A stretch of 9,746 bases of DNA from Planctomycetaceae bacterium (GCA_015487825.1 WFOZ01000348.1:1-9746), one strand, 5' to 3'; numbered from the stretch's first letter, positions 1-6,954 are shown. Numbers and translations are program-made. Notes: generated by a model not told the origin, from the letters alone.

Positions 1-263
1 CCACTCCTGCCCCGTCGCTCCCTCCCAGCTTCCTCTGGATTGCTTTGCTGATGTTTCTTTTCATCATTCGGCTTTTTTTCCGACCTCTTCTCTTTTTTTG
101 ACCTATTGTTTTTAAGAGATAAGTTTCTGCAGAAATGCAATTGAAAAACAGTTCTGCAGAAAATGGCTGTCTTGAATGTCAGCTGGAAAAAATATGAAAC
201 AAAGACTGCCGGCAACGAGCTGGCTTGCATCAGACCCCTTGATGATGGTTGAAAGGTTGAATC
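1..263. other. Upstream region of the Tad genes, no gene seen
   Basis: I see no convincing coding region here. The first 110 bases are strongly pyrimidine-rich on the + strand (many CT and T runs), then the sequence becomes A-rich up to the cpaA start. A pair of short perfect palindromes lies at 124-161 and is listed separately. A ribosome binding site GAAAGG at 251-256 precedes the cpaA ATG by 7 bases. I could not identify a confident sigma-70 or sigma-54 promoter. A Flp pilin gene is often found just upstream in such loci, but it is not in this window. Confidence 0.5.
124..161. promoter_or_regulatory. Twin TTCTGCAGAA palindromes, possible operator
   Basis: TTTCTGCAGAAA at 124-135 is a perfect 12-bp palindrome. 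TTCTGCAGAA recurs perfectly at 152-161, with the two centres 27 bp apart. Both lie about 100-140 bases upstream of the prepilin peptidase start, in an otherwise non-coding stretch. Paired identical palindromes upstream of an operon are typical of dimeric repressor or activator sites. No regulator is known from the sequence, so the operator role is inference. Confidence 0.35.
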
Positions 264-812
264 ATGGATTGGCAATTTTTATTGGAAAACTGGCCTGTCA
301 AATTAGTTGCAGTTGTTTTGATTGTCGCCGCGTGGATTGATGGCAAGGAATTACGAGTACCGAACTGGATCACATTCCCAATGGTACTAAGCGGTCTGAT
401 CTACACCACAACCGTTGGTGGTTGGGGTGGACTCGGGTTTGGTTTGTGGGGAATGACCGTTGGCTTATTAACATTACTTCCACTTTATGCAGTAGGAGGG
501 ATGGGGGCAGGTGATGTCAAGCTGATGGCCGGAATCGGTGCCTGGCTTGGAGCAACTGTCACTTGGTACGCCTTTTGTGTTTCGGTTATCGTCGGAGCAG
601 TCATGGCCGTCATCATGGTGCTTTGGCGAGGCAGCTGGGAAAAACATTACACCAACTTTCTGGTCATCATCATGGAATTCGCCACGATCAAAAAACCGGA
701 AGCACTCTACAAAATTGCAGCAGAACGTAAACCACAAATGCTTCTGTTGCCTTACGGAATTCCAATCTGTATCGGATCGATTGCTTACTTCTTCTATACA
801 GGCATGATCTAA
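264..812 (+). CDS. cpaA: Prepilin peptidase, CpaA/TadV family (A24)
   Basis: This is an inner-membrane aspartyl protease of the type IV prepilin peptidase family (A24). It is expected to cleave the leader of Flp-type prepilins, and of pseudopilins, for the Tad pilus. The 182-residue protein is almost wholly hydrophobic, with several membrane segments. Both catalytic aspartates are visible: D26 in WIDGKELRVPN and D84 in the GAGDVK motif (residues 81-86). It lacks the N-terminal cysteine-rich methylase domain of PilD-type enzymes, which matches the short CpaA/TadV type. The ATG at 264 is supported by GAAAGG 7 bases upstream and by the usual distance from the start to the first aspartate. It is first of four Tad genes on the + strand, 223 bases ahead of cpaB. 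The assignment is firm; the actual pilin substrate is not in the window. Confidence 0.94.
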   Translation: MDWQFLLENWPVKLVAVVLIVAAWIDGKELRVPNWITFPMVLSGLIYTTTVGGWGGLGFGLWGMTVGLLTLLPLYAVGGMGAGDVKLMAGIGAWLGATVTWYAFCVSVIVGAVMAVIMVLWRGSWEKHYTNFLVIIMEFATIKKPEALYKIAAERKPQMLLLPYGIPICIGSIAYFFYTGMI

Positions 813-1035
813 ACAGAGCGGAACCTACGAAGAATTGGAAAGACAGGATAAATAGGTCAGCTCTCAGGGAGCCGACATGATCATTCTAACCGATGCGTCC
901 GTCATAAAGTGAAGAGTTTAACATTTTCGTGCCGATGATGAGAGACAGCGGACTTTGCGCCGCGATTCATCTCGGTATGTCTGATCTCTGGGTTTGTTTC
1001 CGGGGATCATTTTGAGGCTGAGCGAGGTGAACATT
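813..1035. other. cpaA-cpaB intergenic gap with a weak hairpin
   Basis: This 223-base gap contains no supported gene. A small stem-loop occurs at 856-876 (GTC-A-GCTC, loop TCAGG, GAGC-C-GAC) without a following T tract, so it is at best a weak attenuator or processing site. The gap ends in GAGGTGA at 1024-1030, the ribosome binding site of cpaB. The size of the gap leaves room for a separate cpaB promoter, but I cannot point to one. Confidence 0.4.
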
Positions 1036-2265
1036 ATGAAAATGAAAACCATTATTGTTTTGGCATTTGCGGTCGGTTGCGGCCTGATTGCCATGATGGG
1101 TGTCCAGCAGATGATTTCCAGGCAGTCCAATACCAAGGATGTACCAGTCAAAGTGCTGGTTGCAACAGCGGATATTCCGCCTGGGGTACTGCTGAGTGAA
1201 TCTAACTGCACTTTTGAAGAATATCCTTCATCTGCGGTTCCCTCCGATGCGGTTTGCAGCAAAGAAGATTACTTTGAACGCGGCCTGAAAGTACCTGTCG
1301 ATAAGGGAGACATCATCCGCATGGTGAAGCTGGGGACAAAAGGGGAAATTGCAGCCTCTGCCAGTATTCCCAAAGGAATGCGAATCTTCACCTTTAAGGT
1401 AGACGACACAAAAACACATAGCGGATTGTTGCAACCGGGTGATCGTGTTGATCTGCAGATCACCTTTGAATACACCACGCTCAACAATAAAAGAGTTACC
1501 CGTACCGATACGTTACTTGAATATATAGAAGTGTTTGCTTCAGATGCAGTTCGCAATCAGGAAGTTGGGGAATCTCGGGAGATCAAGGCAAAAAATCTTT
1601 CCCTGCTGGTCACTCCACAGCAATCAAATTTATTGAAGCTGGCGAGTTCCAGAGGAGAACTCACTCCGATTATGCGAAACAAAGAGGACAAAGAACTAGC
1701 CAATGCGAATGGTGTTGATGAAACTCTGCTCTCATTACTGAAAACAGGACTTGTATCACAGGTGGAAGCTCCTGCGGATGAGCAAGAGACAAACACCATT
1801 TCTGAGGAGGAAATATCTCCAGCTGATGCACTGAAAGATTCGCTGGAAAACGGTTTCGCAGAACAAAGCGAACCGGTGATAGAAGAAATAGTTGTTGAGC
1901 CGGCAATCTGGACTCTTGAGATCTACTCAGGTGACGAAATCATCTCCAGTGAGTTCCTGCTGGAAGAAGAGCAGACCCCGGAAGCAGAAGAAGTAACGGA
2001 TATTTCTCCAACTTCTCGAAAAGCGACGCAAAGCACATTAACGCAGGGTTTGACACAACCAATACAGGGAATGCTGAATTCGTTTCTAAAATCAAAAAAA
2101 CAGAATGCAGATTCGGTTACCGCCCCGGAAACGGTCCTCGAATCAGGTACTGATCCAGAAGAGACAAAGCAATCAGATCTTGAAGGAGAATTCCAGACGG
2201 AAGACGATTTCAAACAAGAACTGGAACGCAAACGGAGTAAGGACACGGTACTATTGGTACGTTAA
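1036..2265 (+). CDS. cpaB: Tad pilus assembly protein CpaB/RcpC
   Basis: CpaB/RcpC is a periplasmic component of the Tad pilus machine that works with the secretin, probably contacting peptidoglycan through its SAF domain. The 409-residue protein starts with a short cytoplasmic KMK segment and one hydrophobic helix (about residues 4-22). A SAF domain follows (about 36-105, with VLVATADIPPG and the downstream VPVDKGDIIR), then the RcpC domain to about residue 215, containing LLQPGDRVDLQITFEY. The C-terminal third departs from a typical compact CpaB: an acidic low-complexity stretch of about 75 residues, a short ordered-looking IWTLEIYSGDE near residue 292, then another charged Glu/Ser/Thr-rich tail. 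I chose the ATG at 1036 over a TTG at 994 because GAGGTGA lies 5 bases before it and it gives a sensible signal-anchor. Confidence 0.93.
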   Translation: MKMKTIIVLAFAVGCGLIAMMGVQQMISRQSNTKDVPVKVLVATADIPPGVLLSESNCTFEEYPSSAVPSDAVCSKEDYFERGLKVPVDKGDIIRMVKLGTKGEIAASASIPKGMRIFTFKVDDTKTHSGLLQPGDRVDLQITFEYTTLNNKRVTRTDTLLEYIEVFASDAVRNQEVGESREIKAKNLSLLVTPQQSNLLKLASSRGELTPIMRNKEDKELANANGVDETLLSLLKTGLVSQVEAPADEQETNTISEEEISPADALKDSLENGFAEQSEPVIEEIVVEPAIWTLEIYSGDEIISSEFLLEEEQTPEAEEVTDISPTSRKATQSTLTQGLTQPIQGMLNSFLKSKKQNADSVTAPETVLESGTDPEETKQSDLEGEFQTEDDFKQELERKRSKDTVLLVR

Positions 2266-2285
2266 CAACAGTGGTAAAACAGACA

Positions 2286-2353
2286 GTAGGGTGCGTCGCA
2301 ACGCACCAAATTGGTTGTACGAGTTATAAAAGGTGCGTCACGACGCACCCTAC
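2286..2353. repeat. Paired palindromic repeat (REP-like), copy 1
   Basis: Two inverted GTAGGGTGCGTC-type units face each other. The left unit runs 2286-2307 and the right unit 2332-2353, separated by 24 AT-rich bases. Each unit is itself a hairpin (GGTGCGT...ACGCACC), and the outer ends GTAGGG/CCCTAC are inverted. A second copy at 8255-8320 has the identical right unit. This organisation resembles bacterial REP/BIME elements mobilised by RAYT-type transposases. No transposase lies in the window. Its position 20 bases after the cpaB stop means it could also stabilise or terminate the cpaB transcript. Confidence 0.85.
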
Positions 2354-2492
2354 GCGTTGGTACAAAAACAAGATTAATGAGTAGGGGAAAATGAGGCCGG
2401 ATGCCTCTCGTAAATAATGCTGGCTGATTGGGTTTATCCCTGAAGCTGGTTGAATTTATGTGACAGGGACGCGGCGTTGAACGGAATGATTT

Positions 2493-2505
2493 TTCAACAG
2501 TTGAA
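2493..2505. promoter_or_regulatory. TTCAACAGTTGAA dyad, possible operator
   Basis: This is a perfect 6+1+6 palindrome about 75 bases upstream of the secretin start, with matching flanks extending the symmetry to 2489-2509 apart from one mismatched pair. Two more GTTGAA half-sites lie 24 and 51 bases upstream of its right half. This could be a regulator binding site in a secretin promoter region. The bases are AT-rich, so chance is a real alternative. Confidence 0.25.
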
Positions 2506-2580
2506 TAATTCTTATTCCACCTTCAGCATCGCAAGTTAAATCGAGATAACCAGCCTTAACGGCTTTGGCGGAGTGCAAGG

Positions 2581-4425
2581 ATGCAACCGTATCGGACTAT
2601 TTTGGGACTCGTCGTGACCGGACTACTTTTCTGGTCACCAGTTGATACCCACGCACAAGATAAATTTCCTCCTGTTTCCAAAGGGGAGATTTTCCATGTT
2701 CTTTCAACTCGCAATGAATTATCTCTCGTTGAGAAGTTCTCGCGAGTGATCGAGCTCGACAGCCGCATTACTCGCGTGGATGGCTTTGATCCTGCAGTTT
2801 TAACCGTCTCCGCTTTAAGCCCGCATCGCATTCGTATCCAGGCGATGAAAGCCGGAGTGACCACGCTGGTTCTGGTTGATGAAAACGATAAAACCTATTC
2901 GATAGAAGTTTTTGTCGAAGGAGATGTCCGCCATCTGCAATCTTATATCTCACGATTTTTCCCGGACTCTTCTGTCTCCGCAGTGAAGGTAAAAGACAGC
3001 ATTGTGATGCGGGGAATTGTGGCGGATCCTGCCCATATTTCGCAAATCACAGAAATTGCTGAGCAGTTCTATCCCAAAGTGATCAACCAGATGCAATTTG
3101 GATCGGCTAATCAGGTTCGGTTGCAAGTCCGAATTATGGAAGCCCAGCGCTCAAAAATCCGCCAATTCGGTTTCAACTGGTCTCTGCTCAACAATAACGG
3201 CTATATTTCAAGTAACCCCGGAAACCTGGGGACACCTTCTAATGTGACATTAAGCCCAGGTGGTGGGAATAGCATTTTATATGGCGGAAATGCCCTTACC
3301 AATTCTACGGTTAGCTTTGGTCTGGTGAATCCGAATTACATTTTCCGTGGATTTCTGGAAGCTCTCAAAGAAGAGGGGTTGCTTCGAGTTCTTGTTGAAT
3401 CATCCGTTGTTGCAGATAGTGGTCGTCCGGCAACGCTGTTTTCGGGGGGAGAATTCCCGATCCTCGTCCCTCAGGCACTTGGAACGGTCTCTGTTGAATG
3501 GCGTGAATTTGGTGTCAAACTCGATGCTGTGCCGATTGTCCTGGGAAAGGGACAGGTGATTCTGGAAATTTCAACTGAATTCAGTGAACGTGATTTTGCA
3601 AACGCAGCCTCACTGAACAACACAACTATCCCGGCTATCACTTCACGAGAAGCGAACACACAGGTTCGAATGCGATTGGGACAAACTTTGATGATTGGTG
3701 GACTGCTTGCAACGCGTTACACATCGGAAACAGACAAAATACCTGTCCTGGGAGAACTACCCTATATCGGAGCCGCCTTTAGAAGGGTTCGATATGACGA
3801 AACCGAAACCGAATTAATTATTCTGGTGACACCGGAATATGTTGCACCGCTGAATGCCGATCAGGTTCCTGAAGGAGGACCGGGGATGTTCAGCGATGTG
3901 CCGACAGATCGTGAACTGATTATTCAGGGGCTGATGGAAGTTCCCAACTATGGCGGCCCGCAACCACCTTCTCCCGCCGGGTCATTTGGTCCGATGGACT
4001 GCCCCGTAGAACAATTCTCTCCCACGCCAAATCGGTTCATGCCTCAAATAGAAGGAAATCCGACTTCAGGAATGCTGGAGAGTTCCAGTCGTTATGTTCC
4101 TAATGAAAATCTGGAACTGGATAGCCCGAAAGATGGCGAAGTGATCCCACTATTACCAACACCGGTAAAAATAGAGGAGCAGTCACCTGCCCAATTACCC
4201 GCTCCTGCAGTGGAGTCAATTAAGCATCAGAGCGGAGCTGAGAAAAACAAAGTGATTTCTGCGGGAAACTGGCATTCTACACCTGGCGCAAAACGGAAAG
4301 TGACTGAATTCAGCTGGGCCCAAAAAAAGAAAACCGGCCCCGCGGAACCTCCCTCTTTAATTTTGCCGACAGACCACAAGGAAAAATCAGATAGTAAACC
4401 GAAAATCGAGGCACCCAATCCATAA
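2581..4425 (+). CDS. cpaC: Tad pilus outer-membrane secretin CpaC/RcpA
   Basis: This is the outer-membrane channel through which the Tad pilus exits. A signal peptide covers residues 1-25, with likely cleavage after THA. A pilus-secretin N-terminal domain follows (about 35-105), then a BON-like segment (about 107-165), a linker, and the secretin domain at about 255-424. That domain holds LLRVLVESSVVADSG, the GGEFPIL segment, and the family signature IPVLGELPYIGAAFR beginning near residue 387. The product is 614 residues; the last 190 (about 425-614) form a Pro/Ser/Lys-rich extension of no recognised domain, longer than in compact CpaC proteins, which usually stop soon after the barrel. The start is supported by the signal peptide and by GGAG 7 bases upstream. 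It lies 111 bases before cpaE, in the conserved Tad order. Confidence 0.95.
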   Translation: MQPYRTILGLVVTGLLFWSPVDTHAQDKFPPVSKGEIFHVLSTRNELSLVEKFSRVIELDSRITRVDGFDPAVLTVSALSPHRIRIQAMKAGVTTLVLVDENDKTYSIEVFVEGDVRHLQSYISRFFPDSSVSAVKVKDSIVMRGIVADPAHISQITEIAEQFYPKVINQMQFGSANQVRLQVRIMEAQRSKIRQFGFNWSLLNNNGYISSNPGNLGTPSNVTLSPGGGNSILYGGNALTNSTVSFGLVNPNYIFRGFLEALKEEGLLRVLVESSVVADSGRPATLFSGGEFPILVPQALGTVSVEWREFGVKLDAVPIVLGKGQVILEISTEFSERDFANAASLNNTTIPAITSREANTQVRMRLGQTLMIGGLLATRYTSETDKIPVLGELPYIGAAFRRVRYDETETELIILVTPEYVAPLNADQVPEGGPGMFSDVPTDRELIIQGLMEVPNYGGPQPPSPAGSFGPMDCPVEQFSPTPNRFMPQIEGNPTSGMLESSSRYVPNENLELDSPKDGEVIPLLPTPVKIEEQSPAQLPAPAVESIKHQSGAEKNKVISAGNWHSTPGAKRKVTEFSWAQKKKTGPAEPPSLILPTDHKEKSDSKPKIEAPNP

Positions 4426-4536
4426 GAGAAGTATTTGTTTGGCGCAGCATTAACTCACTAAATATCCAACTTCAAAAAAACATTCTTCGATGATAATACC
4501 AAGTACAATGCAAAACACTTTCGGAGTTAATTTGTT

Positions 4537-5736
4537 ATGAAAAGGGTCATTCGACTAGCGGTCGTTGACCCCAGCGATGCGACACGTACCCAACTGAAAA
4601 ACCTGATGCTGGGAGTGGATACCGTCTGGCTGGAAGCAGAATGCTCCCGGTATGAATTCTTCATGGATGTAGCCATGCAGACTCAGCCGGATATCGCCCT
4701 GATTTCACTCGATGCCGACCAGGAAGCAGCGATCAAACTGATCGATGAACTGCGAAAAAATGTTCCTGCCTGCGCGGTACTTGTAGTCAGCAGTTCGCAG
4801 GAAGGAAGCTTAATTCTCCAGGTTATGAGAAGCGGAGCTCAGGAGTTCCTCAGCTATCCGCTGCAGCTTGAAGACTTTATGTCTGCCCTGGATCGTGTCC
4901 GGCATGCCAGTCGTGCCGGGGATGACAACGAGGAAGTTCGCGACTCGCAAGTTATTACTGTTGCAGGAGTCAACGGCGGTGTTGGCAGTACCTCGATTGC
5001 TGTAAACCTGGCATGTGCATTAGCTAAAGATGAACGCAATACAATCGCACTGCTCGATCTTGACCTGGCACTTGGCGATGCGGATGTCTGGCTGGATATT
5101 ATTCCCGATTACACAATTCAGGATGTGGCAGAAAATATTACACGTATCGACTACTCGCTGCTGAAACGCTCGTTGACAAAGCATGATACCGGCCTGTTCC
5201 TGCTTCCCAGACCGGTACATATCGAGAGTGAATTCAAAATGGGACCGGAGGAACTTCAGCGAATAATTGCACTGCTTAAAGCAACTTTTACTCACTTGGT
5301 CATCGATATCGGAAAATCGTATAACGAAATGGAAATCGCTGCGATTACTGCATCAGATACAACACTCCTGGTCGCCCAACTCGATCTGCCCTGTTTAAGA
5401 AATGTCGTCAGGCTCATTCAGTATTTCGATCAAAATGAAAACCTGGGAGATAAACTGAAAGTCATTTTAAATCGCTTCGGTCTAAATGATACACAGATCA
5501 GCCTGGGTAAGGCTCTTGGAATTATTGGACGAGAAGTCTTCTGGAAAATCCCTAACGATTTTGCCACGATGGTTGAATCCCGTAACAATGGAGTTCCGTT
5601 AATTGAACAGGCCCCAAAAGCAAAACTGACGAAATCGTACATCGATCTGGCTGCTACGTTCTCCAAAAGCAGTTCTGAACAGGATGAAGAAGTTCCTGCA
5701 AAGAAAAAACTGTTTAGTTTTCTGGGACGTGGATAA
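4537..5736 (+). CDS. cpaE: Tad pilus protein TadZ/CpaE, receiver-MinD-like fusion
   Basis: TadZ/CpaE proteins localise the Tad machine and pair an atypical receiver domain with a MinD/ParA-type ATPase domain. Residues 1-125 have the receiver fold pattern (LAVVDPSD near 7, VVSSSQ near 83, FLSYP near 104). However, the phospho-acceptor position is S57 (PDIALIS) and the conserved lysine is Y107, so phosphorylation is unlikely. Residues about 137-385 form the ATPase-like domain. Its P-loop, GVNGGVGSTS (144-153), has N146 where the deviant Walker A signature lysine would be and S151 at the other lysine. LLDLDLALGDADVWLD and LVIDIG match switch and Walker B regions. The tail KKKLFSFLGRG is basic and amphipathic. 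The ATG is preceded by GGAG at 4523-4526. Function as an active ATPase is uncertain; the family assignment is firm. Confidence 0.93.
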   Translation: MKRVIRLAVVDPSDATRTQLKNLMLGVDTVWLEAECSRYEFFMDVAMQTQPDIALISLDADQEAAIKLIDELRKNVPACAVLVVSSSQEGSLILQVMRSGAQEFLSYPLQLEDFMSALDRVRHASRAGDDNEEVRDSQVITVAGVNGGVGSTSIAVNLACALAKDERNTIALLDLDLALGDADVWLDIIPDYTIQDVAENITRIDYSLLKRSLTKHDTGLFLLPRPVHIESEFKMGPEELQRIIALLKATFTHLVIDIGKSYNEMEIAAITASDTTLLVAQLDLPCLRNVVRLIQYFDQNENLGDKLKVILNRFGLNDTQISLGKALGIIGREVFWKIPNDFATMVESRNNGVPLIEQAPKAKLTKSYIDLAATFSKSSSEQDEEVPAKKKLFSFLGRG

Positions 5737-6383
5737 TGCCATCTACATGTCGCGATCAAATCCTCATCTGGGGGACTGGCGGTCACGCCAAAGTGGTCGC
5801 CGAGATCATCACCAGGCAAAATGAGTACGAGATCGCAGGCTTCATTGACGATAGATTTGCTCCCGAGAGTCCCGATACGTTTCTCGGACATCAGATTATC
5901 GGATCTCGCGAGGCACTGCCTCGCCTGCGAGAAAAAGGGCTACAGCAGATCGCGATTGCCATTGGGAACTGCCAGGCCAGGATCCAGGCATTTGAATATG
6001 CAAAAAAAACAGAGTGGAGTCTGCCTGTCCTCACTCACCCGCAATCTATCATTGCCTCAGATGTTTCCATTGATGCCGGGACAATAATTTGTGCGGGGGC
6101 AATCATTGGCCCATCAACAAAAATCGGTTCAGGATGTATTATCAACACGGCTGCATCAGTGGATCACGATTGCTGCATTGAACAAGGAGTCCACATTTGC
6201 CCTGGTACTCATCTGGCAGGCCATGTATCAATAGGTCGGCAAAGCTGGATCGGTATCGGCTCGACAGTTATTGAACAAATAAAAATCGGCGAGCAGGTCT
6301 TTCTTGGAGCAGGCTCAGTTGTAACCAAAGATCTTCCCGCAAACTGCAAGGCCTGGGGAGTTCCCGCGACAATTCAAAAGTAG
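5736..6383 (+). CDS. NeuD/PglD-family sugar O/N-acyltransferase
   Basis: This is a two-domain acyltransferase of the left-handed beta-helix type that transfers an acetyl group from acetyl-CoA to a sugar, often an amino sugar destined for a surface glycan. Residues 8-100 form the nucleotide-sugar-binding Rossmann-like half, with the WGTGGHAKVV glycine motif at 12-21 and GFIDD. Residues from about 103 on carry imperfect hexapeptide repeats (VSIDAGTIICAGAIIGPSTKIGSG and onward). The catalytic base is H144 in SVDHDC, and H153 in GVHICPG matches the second conserved histidine of PglD nine residues on. It is 215 residues, close to the family length of about 200. Its ATG overlaps the cpaE stop by one base (TAATG), implying translational coupling to the Tad genes. 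The sugar substrate cannot be told from sequence. Confidence 0.91.
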   Translation: MPSTCRDQILIWGTGGHAKVVAEIITRQNEYEIAGFIDDRFAPESPDTFLGHQIIGSREALPRLREKGLQQIAIAIGNCQARIQAFEYAKKTEWSLPVLTHPQSIIASDVSIDAGTIICAGAIIGPSTKIGSGCIINTAASVDHDCCIEQGVHICPGTHLAGHVSIGRQSWIGIGSTVIEQIKIGEQVFLGAGSVVTKDLPANCKAWGVPATIQK

Positions 6384-6384
6384 C

Positions 6385-6421
6385 CAAAAAAAATTCCTGC
6401 TCATCAGAAATGAGCAGGAAT
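6385..6421 (-). terminator. Intrinsic terminator of tRNA-Glu
   Basis: A perfect 12-bp stem (6393-6404 with 6410-6421, core TTCCTGCTCAT) closes on the 5-base loop 6405-6409. On the - strand the stem is followed by eight consecutive T (complement of A at 6385-6392), giving a canonical rho-independent terminator just 3' of the tRNA. On the + strand it begins only 9 bases after the acyltransferase stop, so it may also stop readthrough from the Tad operon, though without a T tract in that direction. Confidence 0.9.
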
Positions 6422-6425
6422 AAAA

Positions 6426-6500
<75 letters not shown>

Positions 6501-6512
6501 TTTTTTCCTCAG

Positions 6513-6540
6513 AATTTACAAGACGTTTCGACATAGTCAA
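6513..6540 (-). promoter_or_regulatory. Sigma-70-type promoter of tRNA-Glu
   Basis: Read on the - strand, TTGACT (complement of 6535-6540) and TAAATT (complement of 6513-6518) are separated by 16 bases. The -10 box ends 12 bases before the tRNA 5' end, a normal distance for a short leader. It lies in the 85-base gap between csrA and the tRNA. I see no terminator in that gap, so csrA transcripts may also read into the tRNA. Confidence 0.65.
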
Positions 6541-6585
6541 GCGACTGTCTTGAGGATAGCTGTTGAAATTCGGTAGAAAAGCAAA

Positions 6586-6804
6586 TTATTGAGGAACCGA
6601 ATTAGAAATCGACTCAGAATCGGGGGATTGAGGCTGCTCGAGCTGCGACTTAATCGCGTCGTAAACCTCACTGCGATGAATGGTGACTTCCTGAGGAGCC
6701 TGAATTCCGAGCCGAACCTTGTCGCCTCGAATATCAACAATCGTGACCACGATCCGATCATCAATCACAATGCTCTCGTTTTTCTTTCTTGACAGGACCA
6801 GCAT
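6586..6804 (-). CDS. csrA: Carbon storage regulator CsrA
   Basis: CsrA/RsmA is a small dimeric RNA-binding protein that binds GGA motifs in mRNA leaders and represses or stabilises translation of target genes, typically for motility, attachment and carbon storage. The start [14 protein letters not shown] is diagnostic. The RNA-contact residues L4 and R44 (in [10 protein letters not shown]) are conserved, and the length (72 residues) is near the usual 60-75, with a Ser/Pro-rich acidic tail (about 55-72). I chose the ATG at 6804 rather than an upstream in-frame start at 6900, because it gives the canonical CsrA N-terminus and has AGGAG 8 bases upstream. FliW, the usual CsrA antagonist near flagellar genes, is not nearby. 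The leader contains four GGA motifs, compatible with autoregulation. Confidence 0.96.
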   Translation of the reverse strand: MLVLSRKKNESIVIDDRIVVTIVDIRGDKVRLGIQAPQEVTIHRSEVYDAIKSQLEQPQSPDSESISNSVPQ

Positions 6805-6898
6805 CTTGCCAACTCCTCTTACTCCATAAGTACACTCTCCAGGAAGCGAAGCCGCGAGGAATCCCCCTTGCTTTTGTAAAAATAGCAATTCGCTTATC
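6805..6898 (-). promoter_or_regulatory. csrA leader with four GGA motifs
   Basis: Between the predicted transcription start and the csrA ATG, the - strand carries GGA at 6862-6864, 6838-6840, 6823-6825 and 6814-6816. The last falls inside the ribosome binding site AGGAG (6813-6817). CsrA proteins bind GGA-containing sites, and overlap with the ribosome binding site is the standard arrangement for repression. Autoregulation here is inference from motif spacing. Confidence 0.5.
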
Positions 6899-6904
6899 AC
6901 ATTG

Positions 6905-6932
6905 ATTATACTGGCACAAGGATTGCGGACAA
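6905..6932 (-). promoter_or_regulatory. Sigma-70-type promoter of csrA
   Basis: On the - strand, TTGTCC (complement of 6927-6932) and a perfect TATAAT (complement of 6905-6910) are 16 bases apart. This places transcription start near 6898 and gives a leader of about 94 bases before the csrA ATG. It is the best -10 box seen in the window. Confidence 0.7.
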
Positions 6933-6954
6933 GCCCTTGCGTAAAAAAACTGTT

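Larger units (their letters stand above)
2266..2580. other. cpaB-secretin intergenic region with repeat and dyads
   Basis: This 315-base gap has no supported gene. It carries a paired palindromic repeat (2286-2353, listed separately) right after cpaB, which could act as a transcript-end hairpin. Further on, the hexamer GTTGAA occurs at 2449-2454, 2476-2481 and 2500-2505. Its reverse complement TTCAAC at 2493-2498 forms the perfect 13-bp dyad TTCAACAGTTGAA with the last copy. GGAG at 2570-2573 is the secretin ribosome binding site. The size and content of the gap suggest the secretin may have its own promoter, though I found no strong -35/-10 pair. Confidence 0.45.

Noticed and set aside
994..1035. 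TTG start extending CpaB by 14 residues
   Set aside because: The ATG at 1036 has a clear ribosome binding site and gives a normal signal-anchor; the extension adds no recognisable sequence.
2286..2353. CRISPR-like repeat array
   Set aside because: Only two inverted units per site with no regular spacers; the structure is a REP-like pair, not a CRISPR array.
6805..6900. N-terminal extension of CsrA by 32 residues
   Set aside because: CsrA proteins begin with MLVLSR-type sequence; the extension lies in a promoter-proximal leader with GGA motifs.
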